Below are positions 6,495 through 13,063 of a DNA stretch of 14,001 nt, in pieces (the stretch's first letter is position 1; every line of letters begins with the position of its first letter). This DNA comes from an uncultured Lachnospiraceae bacterium. GTDB lineage: Bacteria; Bacillota; Clostridia; Lachnospirales; Lachnospiraceae. The stretch covers positions 1-14,001 of the forward strand of contig CAJUEX010000068.1 of NCBI GenBank assembly GCA_910585715.1, read 5' to 3'. Both the position numbers and the translations under genes were made by a program. Below the pieces are notes generated by a model that saw nothing but the letters and a program-made list of their open reading frames with translations, did not search any database and was not told the origin of the DNA.

Positions 6495-8120
6495 ATGAAT
6501 TGGGATGAGGCAATTAAGGATTTGGACAAACGCAGAGAAAAGGCTTTGCTTGGCGGGGGACAGGCGAGAATTGACAAGCAGCATAAGATAGGGAAACTGA
6601 CAGCAAGAGAAAGAATTGATATATTATTGGATAAAGGAACCTTTGTTGAGGTGGATGGATTTATTGAATCCAGAATTGACGATTTTGATCTGGATAAAAA
6701 GCGGGTGCCCGGTGATGGTGTGGTAACAGGCTACGGTAAAATTGACGGCAGGCTTGTTTTTGTGGCAAGTGAGGATTTTACGGTAATCGGAGGAACTCTT
6801 GGGGAATATCATTCCTTTAAAATATGCAGGATTCAGGATATGGCAATGGAGATGAAGGCTCCTCTTATTTGTATCAATGACAGCGGCGGCGCCAGAATTG
6901 AAGAAGGCATTTCTTCCTTAAGCGGATATAGCGGAATGTTTTTAAGGCACACAAAAGCTTCAGGGGTGATTCCGCAGATTGCGGTGATTTTAGGGCCGTG
7001 TTCCGGCGGCGCCTGCTATGCGCCGGCAATTTGCGACTTTATTTTCATGGTAAAGGACATTTCCAAAATGTTCATTACCGGACCTAATGTTGTAAAGACC
7101 GTTATTAACGAAGAGGTATCCGTGGAAGAACTGGGTGGAGCTGATGTTCATGCAAAGAAATCGGGAGTTTCCCATTTTACATATGATACAGAAAATGAAT
7201 GCCTTATGGGAGTGAGAAAGCTTCTGACTTATCTGCCAAGCAGTAATCTGGATACGCCTCCGGTGGTAAAAACCATTGATGAAAAGCAGTCCCTTCTTTT
7301 TAGTGTCAATAAAGTGTTAAATAAGATGGGAAACCTTGGAAAGACCTTTGTGAAGAATAATGAGGACCGCAGTTACAAATTAAAGGATATTGTACCTGAT
7401 AACTCCCGCCATGCTTATGATGTACATGAAGTAGTGGAATGTGTGGCGGATAACGGAAGCTTTTTTGAGGTTCAAAAGGAATTTGCACAAAATGTAGTAG
7501 TGGGCTTTGGACGTATGGAAGGCAAGGTTACAGGCTTTGTATGCAATCAGCCGGCAGTTATGGGAGGTTCCCTGGATTATCATGCTTCAGATAAAATGGC
7601 ACGATTTATCCGTTTCTGTGATTGTTTCAACATTCCTCTTGTAACTCTTATTGACGTGCCTGCTTTTCTTCCGGGAACGGCTCAGGAGCATAATGGAATT
7701 ATCCGCCATGGCGCAAAGGTGCTTTACGCTTATTCGGAAGCCACTGTTCCGAAGATTTCCCTGATTATGAGAAAAGCCTACGGCGGAGCTTATATTGCCA
7801 TGAACTCCAAAGAAATGGGCGCAGATATCGTATATGCATGGCCAATTGCAGAAATTGCGGTAATGGGGGCGGATGGCGCCGTAAATATAGCATTCAAGAG
7901 AAAAATAAAAGAAGCATCAGATCCTTATGCTGCAAGGGAAGAATACAAGAGAGAGTATGAAGAACGTTTTCTAAATCCTTATGTGGCAGCAGCAAGAGGC
8001 TATGTTAACGAGGTCATTAAACCGGAGGAGACCAGAAAGGCAATCTTAAAGGCGCTTTCCGCACTGGAAAGCAAGAAGGCGGAAGTGCCTTATAAGAAGC
8101 ATGGGAATATTCCGCTTTAG
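6495..8120 (+). CDS. Biotin-dependent acyl-CoA carboxyltransferase (PccB/MmdA family)
   Basis: Product of 541 residues; GAGGA lies seven bases before the ATG. Both crotonase-like halves are present. The N-terminal half has INDSGGARIEEG (127-138) and GPCSGGACYAP (167-177), which form one oxyanion hole. The C-terminal half has LPGTAQEHNG (392-401), RKAYGGAYIAMNSK (426-439) and MGADGAVNI (457-465), the second site, which accepts carboxybiotin. This is the fused carboxyltransferase of propionyl-/methylmalonyl-CoA carboxylases and of sodium-pumping decarboxylases (MmdA, GcdA). The linker around 260-295 looks longer than usual. No biotin carboxylase, biotin carrier or membrane decarboxylase subunit is nearby, so it must work with partners encoded elsewhere. 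Substrate (propionyl-, methylmalonyl-, glutaconyl- or acetyl-CoA) cannot be fixed from this. It has its own promoter, lying in a palindrome. Confidence 0.9.
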   Translation: MNWDEAIKDLDKRREKALLGGGQARIDKQHKIGKLTARERIDILLDKGTFVEVDGFIESRIDDFDLDKKRVPGDGVVTGYGKIDGRLVFVASEDFTVIGGTLGEYHSFKICRIQDMAMEMKAPLICINDSGGARIEEGISSLSGYSGMFLRHTKASGVIPQIAVILGPCSGGACYAPAICDFIFMVKDISKMFITGPNVVKTVINEEVSVEELGGADVHAKKSGVSHFTYDTENECLMGVRKLLTYLPSSNLDTPPVVKTIDEKQSLLFSVNKVLNKMGNLGKTFVKNNEDRSYKLKDIVPDNSRHAYDVHEVVECVADNGSFFEVQKEFAQNVVVGFGRMEGKVTGFVCNQPAVMGGSLDYHASDKMARFIRFCDCFNIPLVTLIDVPAFLPGTAQEHNGIIRHGAKVLYAYSEATVPKISLIMRKAYGGAYIAMNSKEMGADIVYAWPIAEIAVMGADGAVNIAFKRKIKEASDPYAAREEYKREYEERFLNPYVAAARGYVNEVIKPEETRKAILKALSALESKKAEVPYKKHGNIPL

Positions 8121-8128
8121 AACATATT

Positions 8129-8340
8129 AGTTCAGCCCACAGCTTTCCCCGCAAAAACAGGAACCGGCTGCAGGCAGAAAGTGTTTCTACGTCGCCACGC
8201 TCCCGCTCTGATAAAAACGCAGCAGTGCTAAGCTCGAAAGAACCTCGCTAAGCGCTGGCGTTTTTATAAGGGCGACTTTAGAAATCACTTTCTGCCTGCA
8301 GCCGGTTCCGGTTTCTGCGGGGAAAGCTGTGGGCTAACTG
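8129..8340 (+). repeat. Long foldback element, copy A
   Basis: Left arm 8129-8183 and right arm 8286-8339 are complementary over about 54 bp with two mismatches and one missing base. They enclose a 102-nt core (8184-8285). The core folds further: TTTCTA/TAGAAA at its ends, ATAAAAACGC (8211-8220) with GCGTTTTTAT (8258-8267), CAGTGCT (8223-8229) with AGCGCTG (8251-8257), and a small GAAA loop near 8236. Core identity with copy B is 95 of 102 positions. It starts eight bases after a stop codon and ends about 30 bases before the -35 of the next gene. It has no T-tract and no coding potential of its own. With the promoter beyond it, it fills the gap 8121-8437. Confidence 0.9.
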
Positions 8341-8371
8341 CTATTTGGGCAAAAACCGCAAAACAATTTTA

Positions 8372-8400
8372 TTGGAAACAGACAATGGGTATGCTATAAT
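8372..8400 (+). promoter_or_regulatory. Promoter of the cytidylyltransferase-HAD gene
   Basis: TTGGAA (8372-8377), 17-base spacer, TATAAT (8395-8400) with extended element TGC (8392-8394). The predicted start near 8407 rules out translation beginning farther upstream than the ATG at 8438. Confidence 0.75.
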
Positions 8401-8437
8401 AAACTTGATTATCATTCATATGGGAAAGGAAACAGAT

Positions 8438-9448
8438 ATGAAAAAGATATTAGCAGTCATACCCGCCAGAAGCGGTTCAAAAAGCGTGGTCAATAAGAAT
8501 ATCCGCCTAATTAATGGAAAGCCCATGATGGCTTATTCCATTGAACATGCAAAGGAATCAAAATATATCAATCGGATTATCGTAACGACGGACAGCGAGG
8601 AGTATGCTGCAATTGCAAGGGAATATGGTGCGGAAACACCATTTTTAAGACCGGCAGAGTTAGCAGCTGATAATTCGCTGGATATTGAGGTTTTTGAACA
8701 TGCCTTATCATGGCTTAAAAGAGAAGAGGATTATGAGCCGGATATTATCGTACAGCTTCGTCCCACGGATCCTATCCGTAATCCGGAAGACATAGATAAA
8801 ATGATAGAGCTGATGTTGGAAGATGAAACGGTAGATGCGGTGCGCAGCGTGTCATTAACAGATACAGTTCCCCATAAAATGTGGTATGTGGGAGAGGACA
8901 ATGTAATGGAGCCTATTATGAAGGACATTCCGGAAGCTTATAACATGCCCAGGCAAAATCTTCCGAAAATTTATCATCAAAATGGAAATACAGATGTGCT
9001 CCGTCCCGGAAACATTACAAAATATCATTCCATGACAGGGAAAAAGATTAAGGGCTATATCATGAGTGAAATGTATGATGTGGATACAGAAGCGGATTTT
9101 GCAAGAATTTCAGAATGTCTGAAAATCAGACAGGGCGGGAAAATATTTGTTTTTGATATAGACGGGGTAATTGCCCAATTGCGAAAGGACTTATCCTATG
9201 GAGAAACCGGGCCCAATGAAAGGATGGTAAAAATCGTAAATGAGCTTTATGATCTGGGCAACCGCATCGTGCTGTTTACGGCAAGGGGATATGTGACCGG
9301 AATAGACTGGAAGGAAACAACGGAGAGGCAGATGAAGGAATGGGGGGTAAAATACCATGAGCTTCACATGGGAAAGCCCAATGCGGATTATTATGTGGAT
9401 GACAAGATGTTAAGTCTGGATTTTCTTTACAAGGAATTCGGAGAATAA
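8438..9448 (+). CDS. CMP-sugar cytidylyltransferase (NeuA-like) fused to a HAD-type domain
   Basis: Product of 336 residues; AAAGGA is seven bases before the ATG and the promoter lies just upstream. Residues 1-225 match acylneuraminate cytidylyltransferases: nucleotide-binding IPARSGSKSVVNKNIRLINGKP (8-29), IVTTDSEEYA (48-57), VQLRPTDPIRNPEDI (105-119) and late NG and DVDT motifs. Residues 235-336 form a HAD domain: FDIDGV (239-244, nucleophile and acid aspartates), TARG (281-284), K313 in MGKPNADYY, and DD (321-322). The first half would activate a nonulosonic acid (sialic, legionaminic, pseudaminic type or related) with CTP. The second half could dephosphorylate the 9-phosphate precursor or a related sugar phosphate. 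This HAD type resembles those in capsule loci more than KdsC. No neuB or neuC homologue lies in the window. Substrate is undetermined. Confidence 0.85.
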   Translation: MKKILAVIPARSGSKSVVNKNIRLINGKPMMAYSIEHAKESKYINRIIVTTDSEEYAAIAREYGAETPFLRPAELAADNSLDIEVFEHALSWLKREEDYEPDIIVQLRPTDPIRNPEDIDKMIELMLEDETVDAVRSVSLTDTVPHKMWYVGEDNVMEPIMKDIPEAYNMPRQNLPKIYHQNGNTDVLRPGNITKYHSMTGKKIKGYIMSEMYDVDTEADFARISECLKIRQGGKIFVFDIDGVIAQLRKDLSYGETGPNERMVKIVNELYDLGNRIVLFTARGYVTGIDWKETTERQMKEWGVKYHELHMGKPNADYYVDDKMLSLDFLYKEFGE

Positions 9449-9472
9449 AAATGCGGAAAAAAGTAAGAAAAG

Positions 9473-9575
9473 TCCGGGAATAGCATGAAAGCTCCGGCAG
9501 TCATGGAATGATTTCTGAAAAGCTGAAACATACTAATGACTGCCGGAGCTTTTTGTTATGCTGCTATATTCCGGA
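9473..9575. terminator. Long hairpin terminator between convergent genes
   Basis: A perfect 17-bp stem, AAAGCTCCGGCAGTCAT (9488-9504) with 9536-9552, is followed on the plus strand by the tail of a TTTTT run (9549-9553), serving the gene ending at 9448. An outer imperfect extension pairs TCCGGGAATAGCAT (9473-9486) with 9558-9575. On the minus strand the T-tract is short, so termination of the FliD-like gene would be weaker. The 31-base loop contains GAATGATTTCTGAA (9506-9519), also found at 13947-13960 in the edge of copy C. Confidence 0.7.
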
Positions 9576-9588
9576 GTATGGGAAATCC

Positions 9589-10899
9589 TTAACAATATCC
9601 GTTAAACAGCATTCCGCTGTAGGAACTGGTAACATAGGGATTTGCATAATTTTTCCCGGGATTTTTATAGGCCACAATTTTTTTGTCCGCATATTCCATA
9701 GGATTCAGGGAGATAAAGCTGGTCTTTTTCAGAATAGAGTGGGTAAAATCCTTGATGGAATGGAAGGTTTCATTTACGTCTTCTGTAAGAGCGGCCTGGG
9801 ATAATTGGGTTTCGTCCAGCTCTAAAGCGCCGCTGTCTGATATACGAACTCCCAGATGGTCGAAATCACTGGAGTGGACAAGTGCAATGTGGGACATTTC
9901 GTTAACTAAACGGTTGCTTCCGGGCTGGCTTTCCATATATTCAGAGGTAGCCTTCAAAAAATGATTGTAACTGCCGATTAAAGTATGGATATTTTCCTTT
10001 AGGCTTTCTATGTCATTTTTGGTGCCGATAATCGCTACGTTGTCTTTGGATTCACTTAAGCCCATTAAAGAAATCTCATACATTTTTTCAATGGTAAAGT
10101 GATTGGAATAAGAAGTATGAGTGACGCCGTTAATGGTAAATTCCGCATTGGAAGCGCTTCTCGTTATCTCATCGATTCCAAAGTATTCCACCGCACCGGA
10201 AGTCATGCTTGTATGTTCGTCAGAAATCCGGAATAAAAATCTCCTGTTTTCCGGAAGCCCGGCTTTGTTGGAACTTAACTTGAGGGAAGAATTCCCTGTT
10301 TCATCCTCTATGACTTCGGCAGTTACACCGATTTCGGCATTATTAATCAGCCGGCTTAAGCGGTTTTGAATATCCCTGTTTGTATCGCCGTCGCTAATGT
10401 CAAATTGAAATTCATAGTTCAAGTCGTTTATACTTAAATCGAAAGAGTAAGCAGCGGCATCCAAAGCAGCCGGTTCATTGGCGGGAAGAAAGTTTCCCAT
10501 ATTTACCTGAGGGGCAGCAAGGCTGCGCACCTGAATTTCCAATGTGTTGTTTTCATCAGCGGAAGACGCATCGCCGATATATTCGGCAGTTACCAGAGAC
10601 TCATTGCTGGAATAAGCCGCTTTCTTATTTAAAAGTTCATTTTCATTGAGCCCGCCAAGAGAAGCAATGGTATTGCGAAAAAATCTTGCATTTTCCTTTA
10701 AACCGATTGCAAAGGACTTGTAATCGGTCTTCTCGTTCAGGAGATAAAGAGGGGATTCTTTATCCAGTTTTACAATAGAATTGTATACACGGCGAAGCTC
10801 GCTTTTCTTATGCGTGTCAAAGGACGTACTTGTCTTGGGTGCATATGAAGTCAGATAATAATTATATGCTGTATTGAGCGCTGAAAAATTAACAGCCAT
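9589..10899 (-). CDS. FliD-like flagellar capping/hook-associated protein 2 homologue
   Basis: Product of 436 residues; AAAGGAGGGG precedes the ATG at 10899. The pattern follows FliD: an N-terminal polar helical region (1-110), the start of the FliD N domain at LEIQVRSLAAPQVN (120-133), a mixed-sequence head domain with several strands, EFTINGVTHTSYSN (253-266), which matches the conserved DGV-type strand of FliD, then helical SLKENIHTLIGSYNHFLKA and the late LGVRISDSGALELDETQLSQA (349-369). There is no signal peptide, as expected of a type III flagellar export substrate. FliD proteins cap the growing flagellum, but no other flagellar gene (fliS, fliC, flgKL) is nearby. The N-terminal part is atypical: the FliD N motif starts 120 residues in. 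The ending SYSGMLFNGYC is conspicuous. It may be a functional capping protein placed away from the flagellar cluster, or a relative with another surface role. Confidence 0.7.
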   Translation of the reverse strand: MAVNFSALNTAYNYYLTSYAPKTSTSFDTHKKSELRRVYNSIVKLDKESPLYLLNEKTDYKSFAIGLKENARFFRNTIASLGGLNENELLNKKAAYSSNESLVTAEYIGDASSADENNTLEIQVRSLAAPQVNMGNFLPANEPAALDAAAYSFDLSINDLNYEFQFDISDGDTNRDIQNRLSRLINNAEIGVTAEVIEDETGNSSLKLSSNKAGLPENRRFLFRISDEHTSMTSGAVEYFGIDEITRSASNAEFTINGVTHTSYSNHFTIEKMYEISLMGLSESKDNVAIIGTKNDIESLKENIHTLIGSYNHFLKATSEYMESQPGSNRLVNEMSHIALVHSSDFDHLGVRISDSGALELDETQLSQAALTEDVNETFHSIKDFTHSILKKTSFISLNPMEYADKKIVAYKNPGKNYANPYVTSSYSGMLFNGYC

Positions 10900-10975
10900 G
10901 TTGCCCCTCCTTTCTTCCGTGAATGTGATATTACAGCATCAGTGCTGTCATCAGGGCAAAACTATTGATAATTTT

Positions 10976-11004
10976 ATTCTAACACCTTCCTATTATACAT
11001 ACAA
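10976..11004 (-). promoter_or_regulatory. Housekeeping-type promoter of the FliD-like gene
   Basis: On the minus strand TTGTAT (11004-10999), 17-base spacer, TAGAAT (10981-10976), with extended element TGT before the -10. It would give a leader of about 70 bases containing a small hairpin ACAGCA-TCAG-TGCTGT (10933-10948). Confidence 0.5.
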
Positions 11005-11076
11005 TATAAAAAAAGATAGATTTTTACAAAATTTTCACATTCCGGGAAGAAATTGTTTATAAAGGTTATATAAAAT

Positions 11077-11104
11077 TTATCGGTATTTCTTATAAAAAAG
11101 TTTA
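11077..11104 (-). promoter_or_regulatory. Possible sigma-28 (flagellar) type promoter
   Basis: On the minus strand TAAACTTT begins at 11104 and ACCGATAA ends at 11077. This resembles the flagellar sigma consensus TAAA(GTTT)-N11-GCCGATAA, but the gap between TAAA and CCGATAA is 17, one base longer than usual. It is about 180 bases before the start of the FliD-like gene, and the region is AT-rich, so chance is possible. Confidence 0.35.
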
Positions 11105-11128
11105 CCAAAAGCCTTGCTGTTTCCGTAA

Positions 11129-11344
11129 CAGTTCAGCCCTCAGCCTTCCCACACAGAAATCAGAACCGGCTGCAGGCAGAAAATGTTTCTACGTCGCCAC
11201 GCTCTTGCTCTGATAAAAACGCAGCAGTGCTAAGTTCGAAAGAACCTCACTAAGCACTGGCGTTTTTATAAGGGCTCCTTTAGAAATCATTTTCCGCCTG
11301 CAGCCGGTTCTGATTTCTGTGTGGGAAGGCTGAGGGCTGAACTG
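11129..11344 (+). repeat. Long foldback element, copy B
   Basis: Left arm 11129-11185 and right arm 11288-11344 are complementary over 57 bp with a single A-C mismatch (11178/11295). The 102-nt core (11186-11287) matches copy A at 95 positions. Its inner stem pairs CAGTGCT with AGCACTG, where copy A has a G-T pair, and its tip GTTC-GAAA-GAAC is a perfect 4-bp stem with a GAAA loop. The arms differ from copy A at several places where both strands change together. It sits between the FliD-like promoter region and the rpmG promoter, whose -35 begins 20 bases beyond the element. Confidence 0.92.
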
Positions 11345-11364
11345 GTGAAAAATGCAAAAAATCA

Positions 11365-11393
11365 TTGACGGTAAAGCAATACTATGATATAGT
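11365..11393 (+). promoter_or_regulatory. Promoter of the rpmG-secE-nusG-rplK-rplA operon
   Basis: TTGACG (11365-11370), 17-base spacer, TATAGT (11388-11393) with extended element TGA (11385-11387). The leader of about 100 bases has an eight-T run near 11420 but no clear stem before it. With copy B and the two promoters of the opposing gene, this accounts for the 600 bases without a gene between 10900 and 11499. Confidence 0.75.
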
Positions 11394-11499
11394 AGTCAAG
11401 CGAGATGAGATTCAGGTCTTTTTTTTATGCTCAAAAAATGGGCTGAAAAAGAACTCAAACGGAATGAAATATAGAAGAAATGGGCGCGGAGGTGGAAAA

Positions 11500-11649
11500 A
11501 TGCGTACAAAAATCACATTAGCCTGCACAGAGTGCAAGAATCGTAACTACAACATGACAAAGGACAAGAAGACACATCCTGACAGAATGGAAACAAAAAA
11601 ATATTGCAGATTCTGCAAGACCCACACATTGCACAAAGAAACAAAATAA
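11500..11649 (+). CDS. rpmG: Ribosomal protein bL33, zinc-binding (four-cysteine) form
   Basis: Product of 49 residues, the normal size. GGAGGTGG precedes the ATG. MRTKITLACTECKNRNY and KYCRFCKTHTLHKETK carry the two CxxC pairs (residues 9-12 and 36-39) that bind zinc. It is a small protein of the large ribosomal subunit near the E site. Zinc-free paralogues that replace it under zinc limitation are known in Firmicutes; this is the zinc-binding form. It is first in the operon, as in most Firmicutes, followed directly by secE without the tRNA-Trp gene that sometimes lies there. Confidence 0.96.
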   Translation: MRTKITLACTECKNRNYNMTKDKKTHPDRMETKKYCRFCKTHTLHKETK

Positions 11650-11698
11650 GACAATCAAGGGAACTGTAAATGTTTAGTCGAAAAGGAAAGTGAAAATC

Positions 11699-11905
11699 AT
11701 GGGAGAAAACGCAACTCAGGATAAGCAGCCAAAGGTTAGCTTCAGCGAAGGCGTGAAAGCCGAATTCAAGAAAATTACCTGGCCGGATAAAAAGACCCTG
11801 GGCAAGCAGGCAGTAGCGGTAACAGCAGTGTCTGTCGTGCTTGGCTGTATTATTGCGGTGATTGATATGGTGATTCAGTATGGTATCAATTTCTTAACAA
11901 TGTAA
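11699..11905 (+). CDS. secE: Preprotein translocase subunit SecE
   Basis: Product of 68 residues from the ATG at 11699, with AAGGAAAG eight bases upstream; an in-frame GTG at 11690 overlaps that site and is unlikely. VKAEFKKITWPDKKTL (19-34) is the conserved amphipathic helix of SecE, and one membrane segment follows (about 38-64), the single-span form usual in Gram-positive bacteria. It clamps the SecY channel in the cytoplasmic membrane. It lies 17 bases before nusG, the near-universal neighbour. Confidence 0.95.
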   Translation: MGENATQDKQPKVSFSEGVKAEFKKITWPDKKTLGKQAVAVTAVSVVLGCIIAVIDMVIQYGINFLTM

Positions 11906-11921
11906 GGGTGAGGGTGAAAAT

Positions 11922-12437
11922 ATGGCAGAAGCAAATTGGTATGTGGTTCATACTTATTCAGGGTATGAAAATAAAGTAAAAGCCAATATTGAAAAAACCA
12001 TTGAGAACAGACATCTGGAGGAGGAAATCTTGGAAGTGAGAGTTCCCATGCAGGATGTTGTAGAGTTGAAAAACGGCGCAAAGAAAACCGTTCAGAAAAA
12101 AATGTTCCCGGGTTATGTATTAATCAATATGGTTATGAATGACGATACATGGTACGTTGTTCGGAATACAAGAGGCGTAACCGGGTTTGTAGGACCGGGA
12201 AGCAAACCGGTACCGCTTACAGATGCGGAAATGAAACCCCTTGGAATTAAGGTTGAGAATATTTCGGTTGATTTTGGCGAAGGAGATGCCATTGCAGTTG
12301 TTGCCGGGGTCTGGAAAGATACAGTGGGAGTTGTCCAGAAAATGGATTATGGTAAGCAGACAGCAACCATTAACGTAGAAATGTTTGGACGAGAGACACC
12401 GGTAGAAATCAGTTTTGCCGAAGTACGAAAAATGTAA
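11922..12437 (+). CDS. nusG: Transcription termination/antitermination factor NusG
   Basis: Product of 171 residues. The NGN domain begins NWYVVHTYSGYENKVKANIE (5-24) and includes KKMFPGYVLINM (65-76) and VRNTRGVTGFVG (85-96). The KOW domain follows, with GDAIAVVAGVWKDTVGVVQKMD (about 124-145). It binds RNA polymerase across the cleft and links it to pausing, termination factors or the ribosome. The spacing between domains and the total length are normal. A 121-base gap with an L1-type leader separates it from rplK. Confidence 0.97.
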   Translation: MAEANWYVVHTYSGYENKVKANIEKTIENRHLEEEILEVRVPMQDVVELKNGAKKTVQKKMFPGYVLINMVMNDDTWYVVRNTRGVTGFVGPGSKPVPLTDAEMKPLGIKVENISVDFGEGDAIAVVAGVWKDTVGVVQKMDYGKQTATINVEMFGRETPVEISFAEVRKM

Positions 12438-12504
12438 CAGTTGATGTTCATAGGATTCATTCCTACTTATATATAACATGAAGTAAAAAGAATGATGTAT
12501 GAGC

Positions 12505-12538
12505 TGTGGGAGGATTTCTTCGATCCGCCACTACCACA
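12505..12538 (+). promoter_or_regulatory. L1-binding-type mRNA leader before rplK
   Basis: TGTGGGAGGA (12505-12514) and ATCCGCCACTACCACA (12523-12538) form a stem (TGTGG with CCACA, GGAT with ATCC) with the unpaired purine and CCACTA segments of the L1 stalk of 23S rRNA, where GGUGGGAGG faces a ...AAAUACCACC strand. By known precedent ribosomal protein L1 binds such mRNA copies and represses the L11-L1 genes. The site ends eight bases before the rplK ribosome binding site. Confidence 0.7.
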
Positions 12539-12558
12539 ATTTATTAGGAGGTGCCAAA

Positions 12559-12984
12559 ATGGCAAAGAAAGTAGAAGGATATATTAAGTTACAAATCCCT
12601 GCTGGTAAAGCTACACCAGCGCCACCAGTCGGACCAGCACTTGGTCAGCATGGTGTGAACATTGTTGAATTTACAAAACAGTTCAACGCAAGAACAGCAG
12701 ATCAGGGAGATTTGATTATCCCTGTTGTTATCACAGTATATGCAGACAGAAGTTTTAGTTTTGTTACAAAGACTCCGCCGGCTGCAGTACTTCTGAAAAA
12801 GGCTTGTAAGATTCAGTCCGGTTCCGCTACACCGAACAAGACGAAGGTTGCAAAGATTTCAAAAGAAGAGATTCAAAAAATCGCAGAGCTGAAAATGCCT
12901 GATTTAAATGCAGCAAGTCTGGATGCAGCTATCAGCATGATTGCAGGTACTGCAAGAAGTATGGGTATCACAGTAGAAGAATAG
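12559..12984 (+). CDS. rplK: Ribosomal protein uL11
   Basis: Product of 141 residues, standard length. AGGAGGTG is just before the ATG at 12559; the earlier in-frame ATG at 12499 lies in the leader hairpin. IKLQIPAGKATPAPPVGPAL (9-28) is the proline-rich N-terminal signature, with LGQHGVNIVEFTKQFN after it. The C-terminal RNA-binding domain has KTPPAAVLLKKA and ends with the conserved AGTARSMGI. It binds the GTPase-associated region of 23S rRNA and is needed for factor action and RelA stimulation. Paired with rplA in the usual order. Confidence 0.97.
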   Translation: MAKKVEGYIKLQIPAGKATPAPPVGPALGQHGVNIVEFTKQFNARTADQGDLIIPVVITVYADRSFSFVTKTPPAAVLLKKACKIQSGSATPNKTKVAKISKEEIQKIAELKMPDLNAASLDAAISMIAGTARSMGITVEE

Positions 12985-13016
12985 TTGTGAAGGTTTCCCA
13001 AACAGCAAAAATAACA

Positions 13017-13048
13017 TGTGGGAGGAGATAAGCTCCGCCACTACCACA
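13017..13048 (+). promoter_or_regulatory. L1-binding-type mRNA leader before rplA
   Basis: Second copy of the leader: TGTGGGAGGAG (13017-13027) and CTCCGCCACTACCACA (13033-13048). The 3' half is almost identical to the copy before rplK, while the inner stem changes from GGAT/ATCC to GGAG/CTCC, keeping the pairing. It touches the AAGGAGGT of rplA, so bound L1 would cover the ribosome binding site directly. Confidence 0.72.
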
Positions 13049-13063
13049 AGGAGGTAAAACAAA

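Noticed and set aside
8129..11344. The two long repeats as ends of a composite transposon or as a CRISPR array
   Set aside because: They are in the same orientation, flank ordinary genes without a transposase, and there are no short regular repeats with spacers; no target-site duplication is evident next to either copy.
11394..11499. The eight-T run in the rpmG leader (near 11420) as an attenuator
   Set aside because: No stable stem precedes the T run; only a weak four-base pairing can be drawn.
11650..11698. tRNA-Trp gene between rpmG and secE, as found in some Firmicutes
   Set aside because: The gap is only 49 bases and has no cloverleaf; no tRNA or rRNA gene was seen anywhere in the window.
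12441..12473. Possible promoter before rplK (TTGATG with TACTTA or TATATA)
   Set aside because: The -10 matches or the spacing are poor and the gene fits the upstream operon; AT-rich sequence easily gives such matches.
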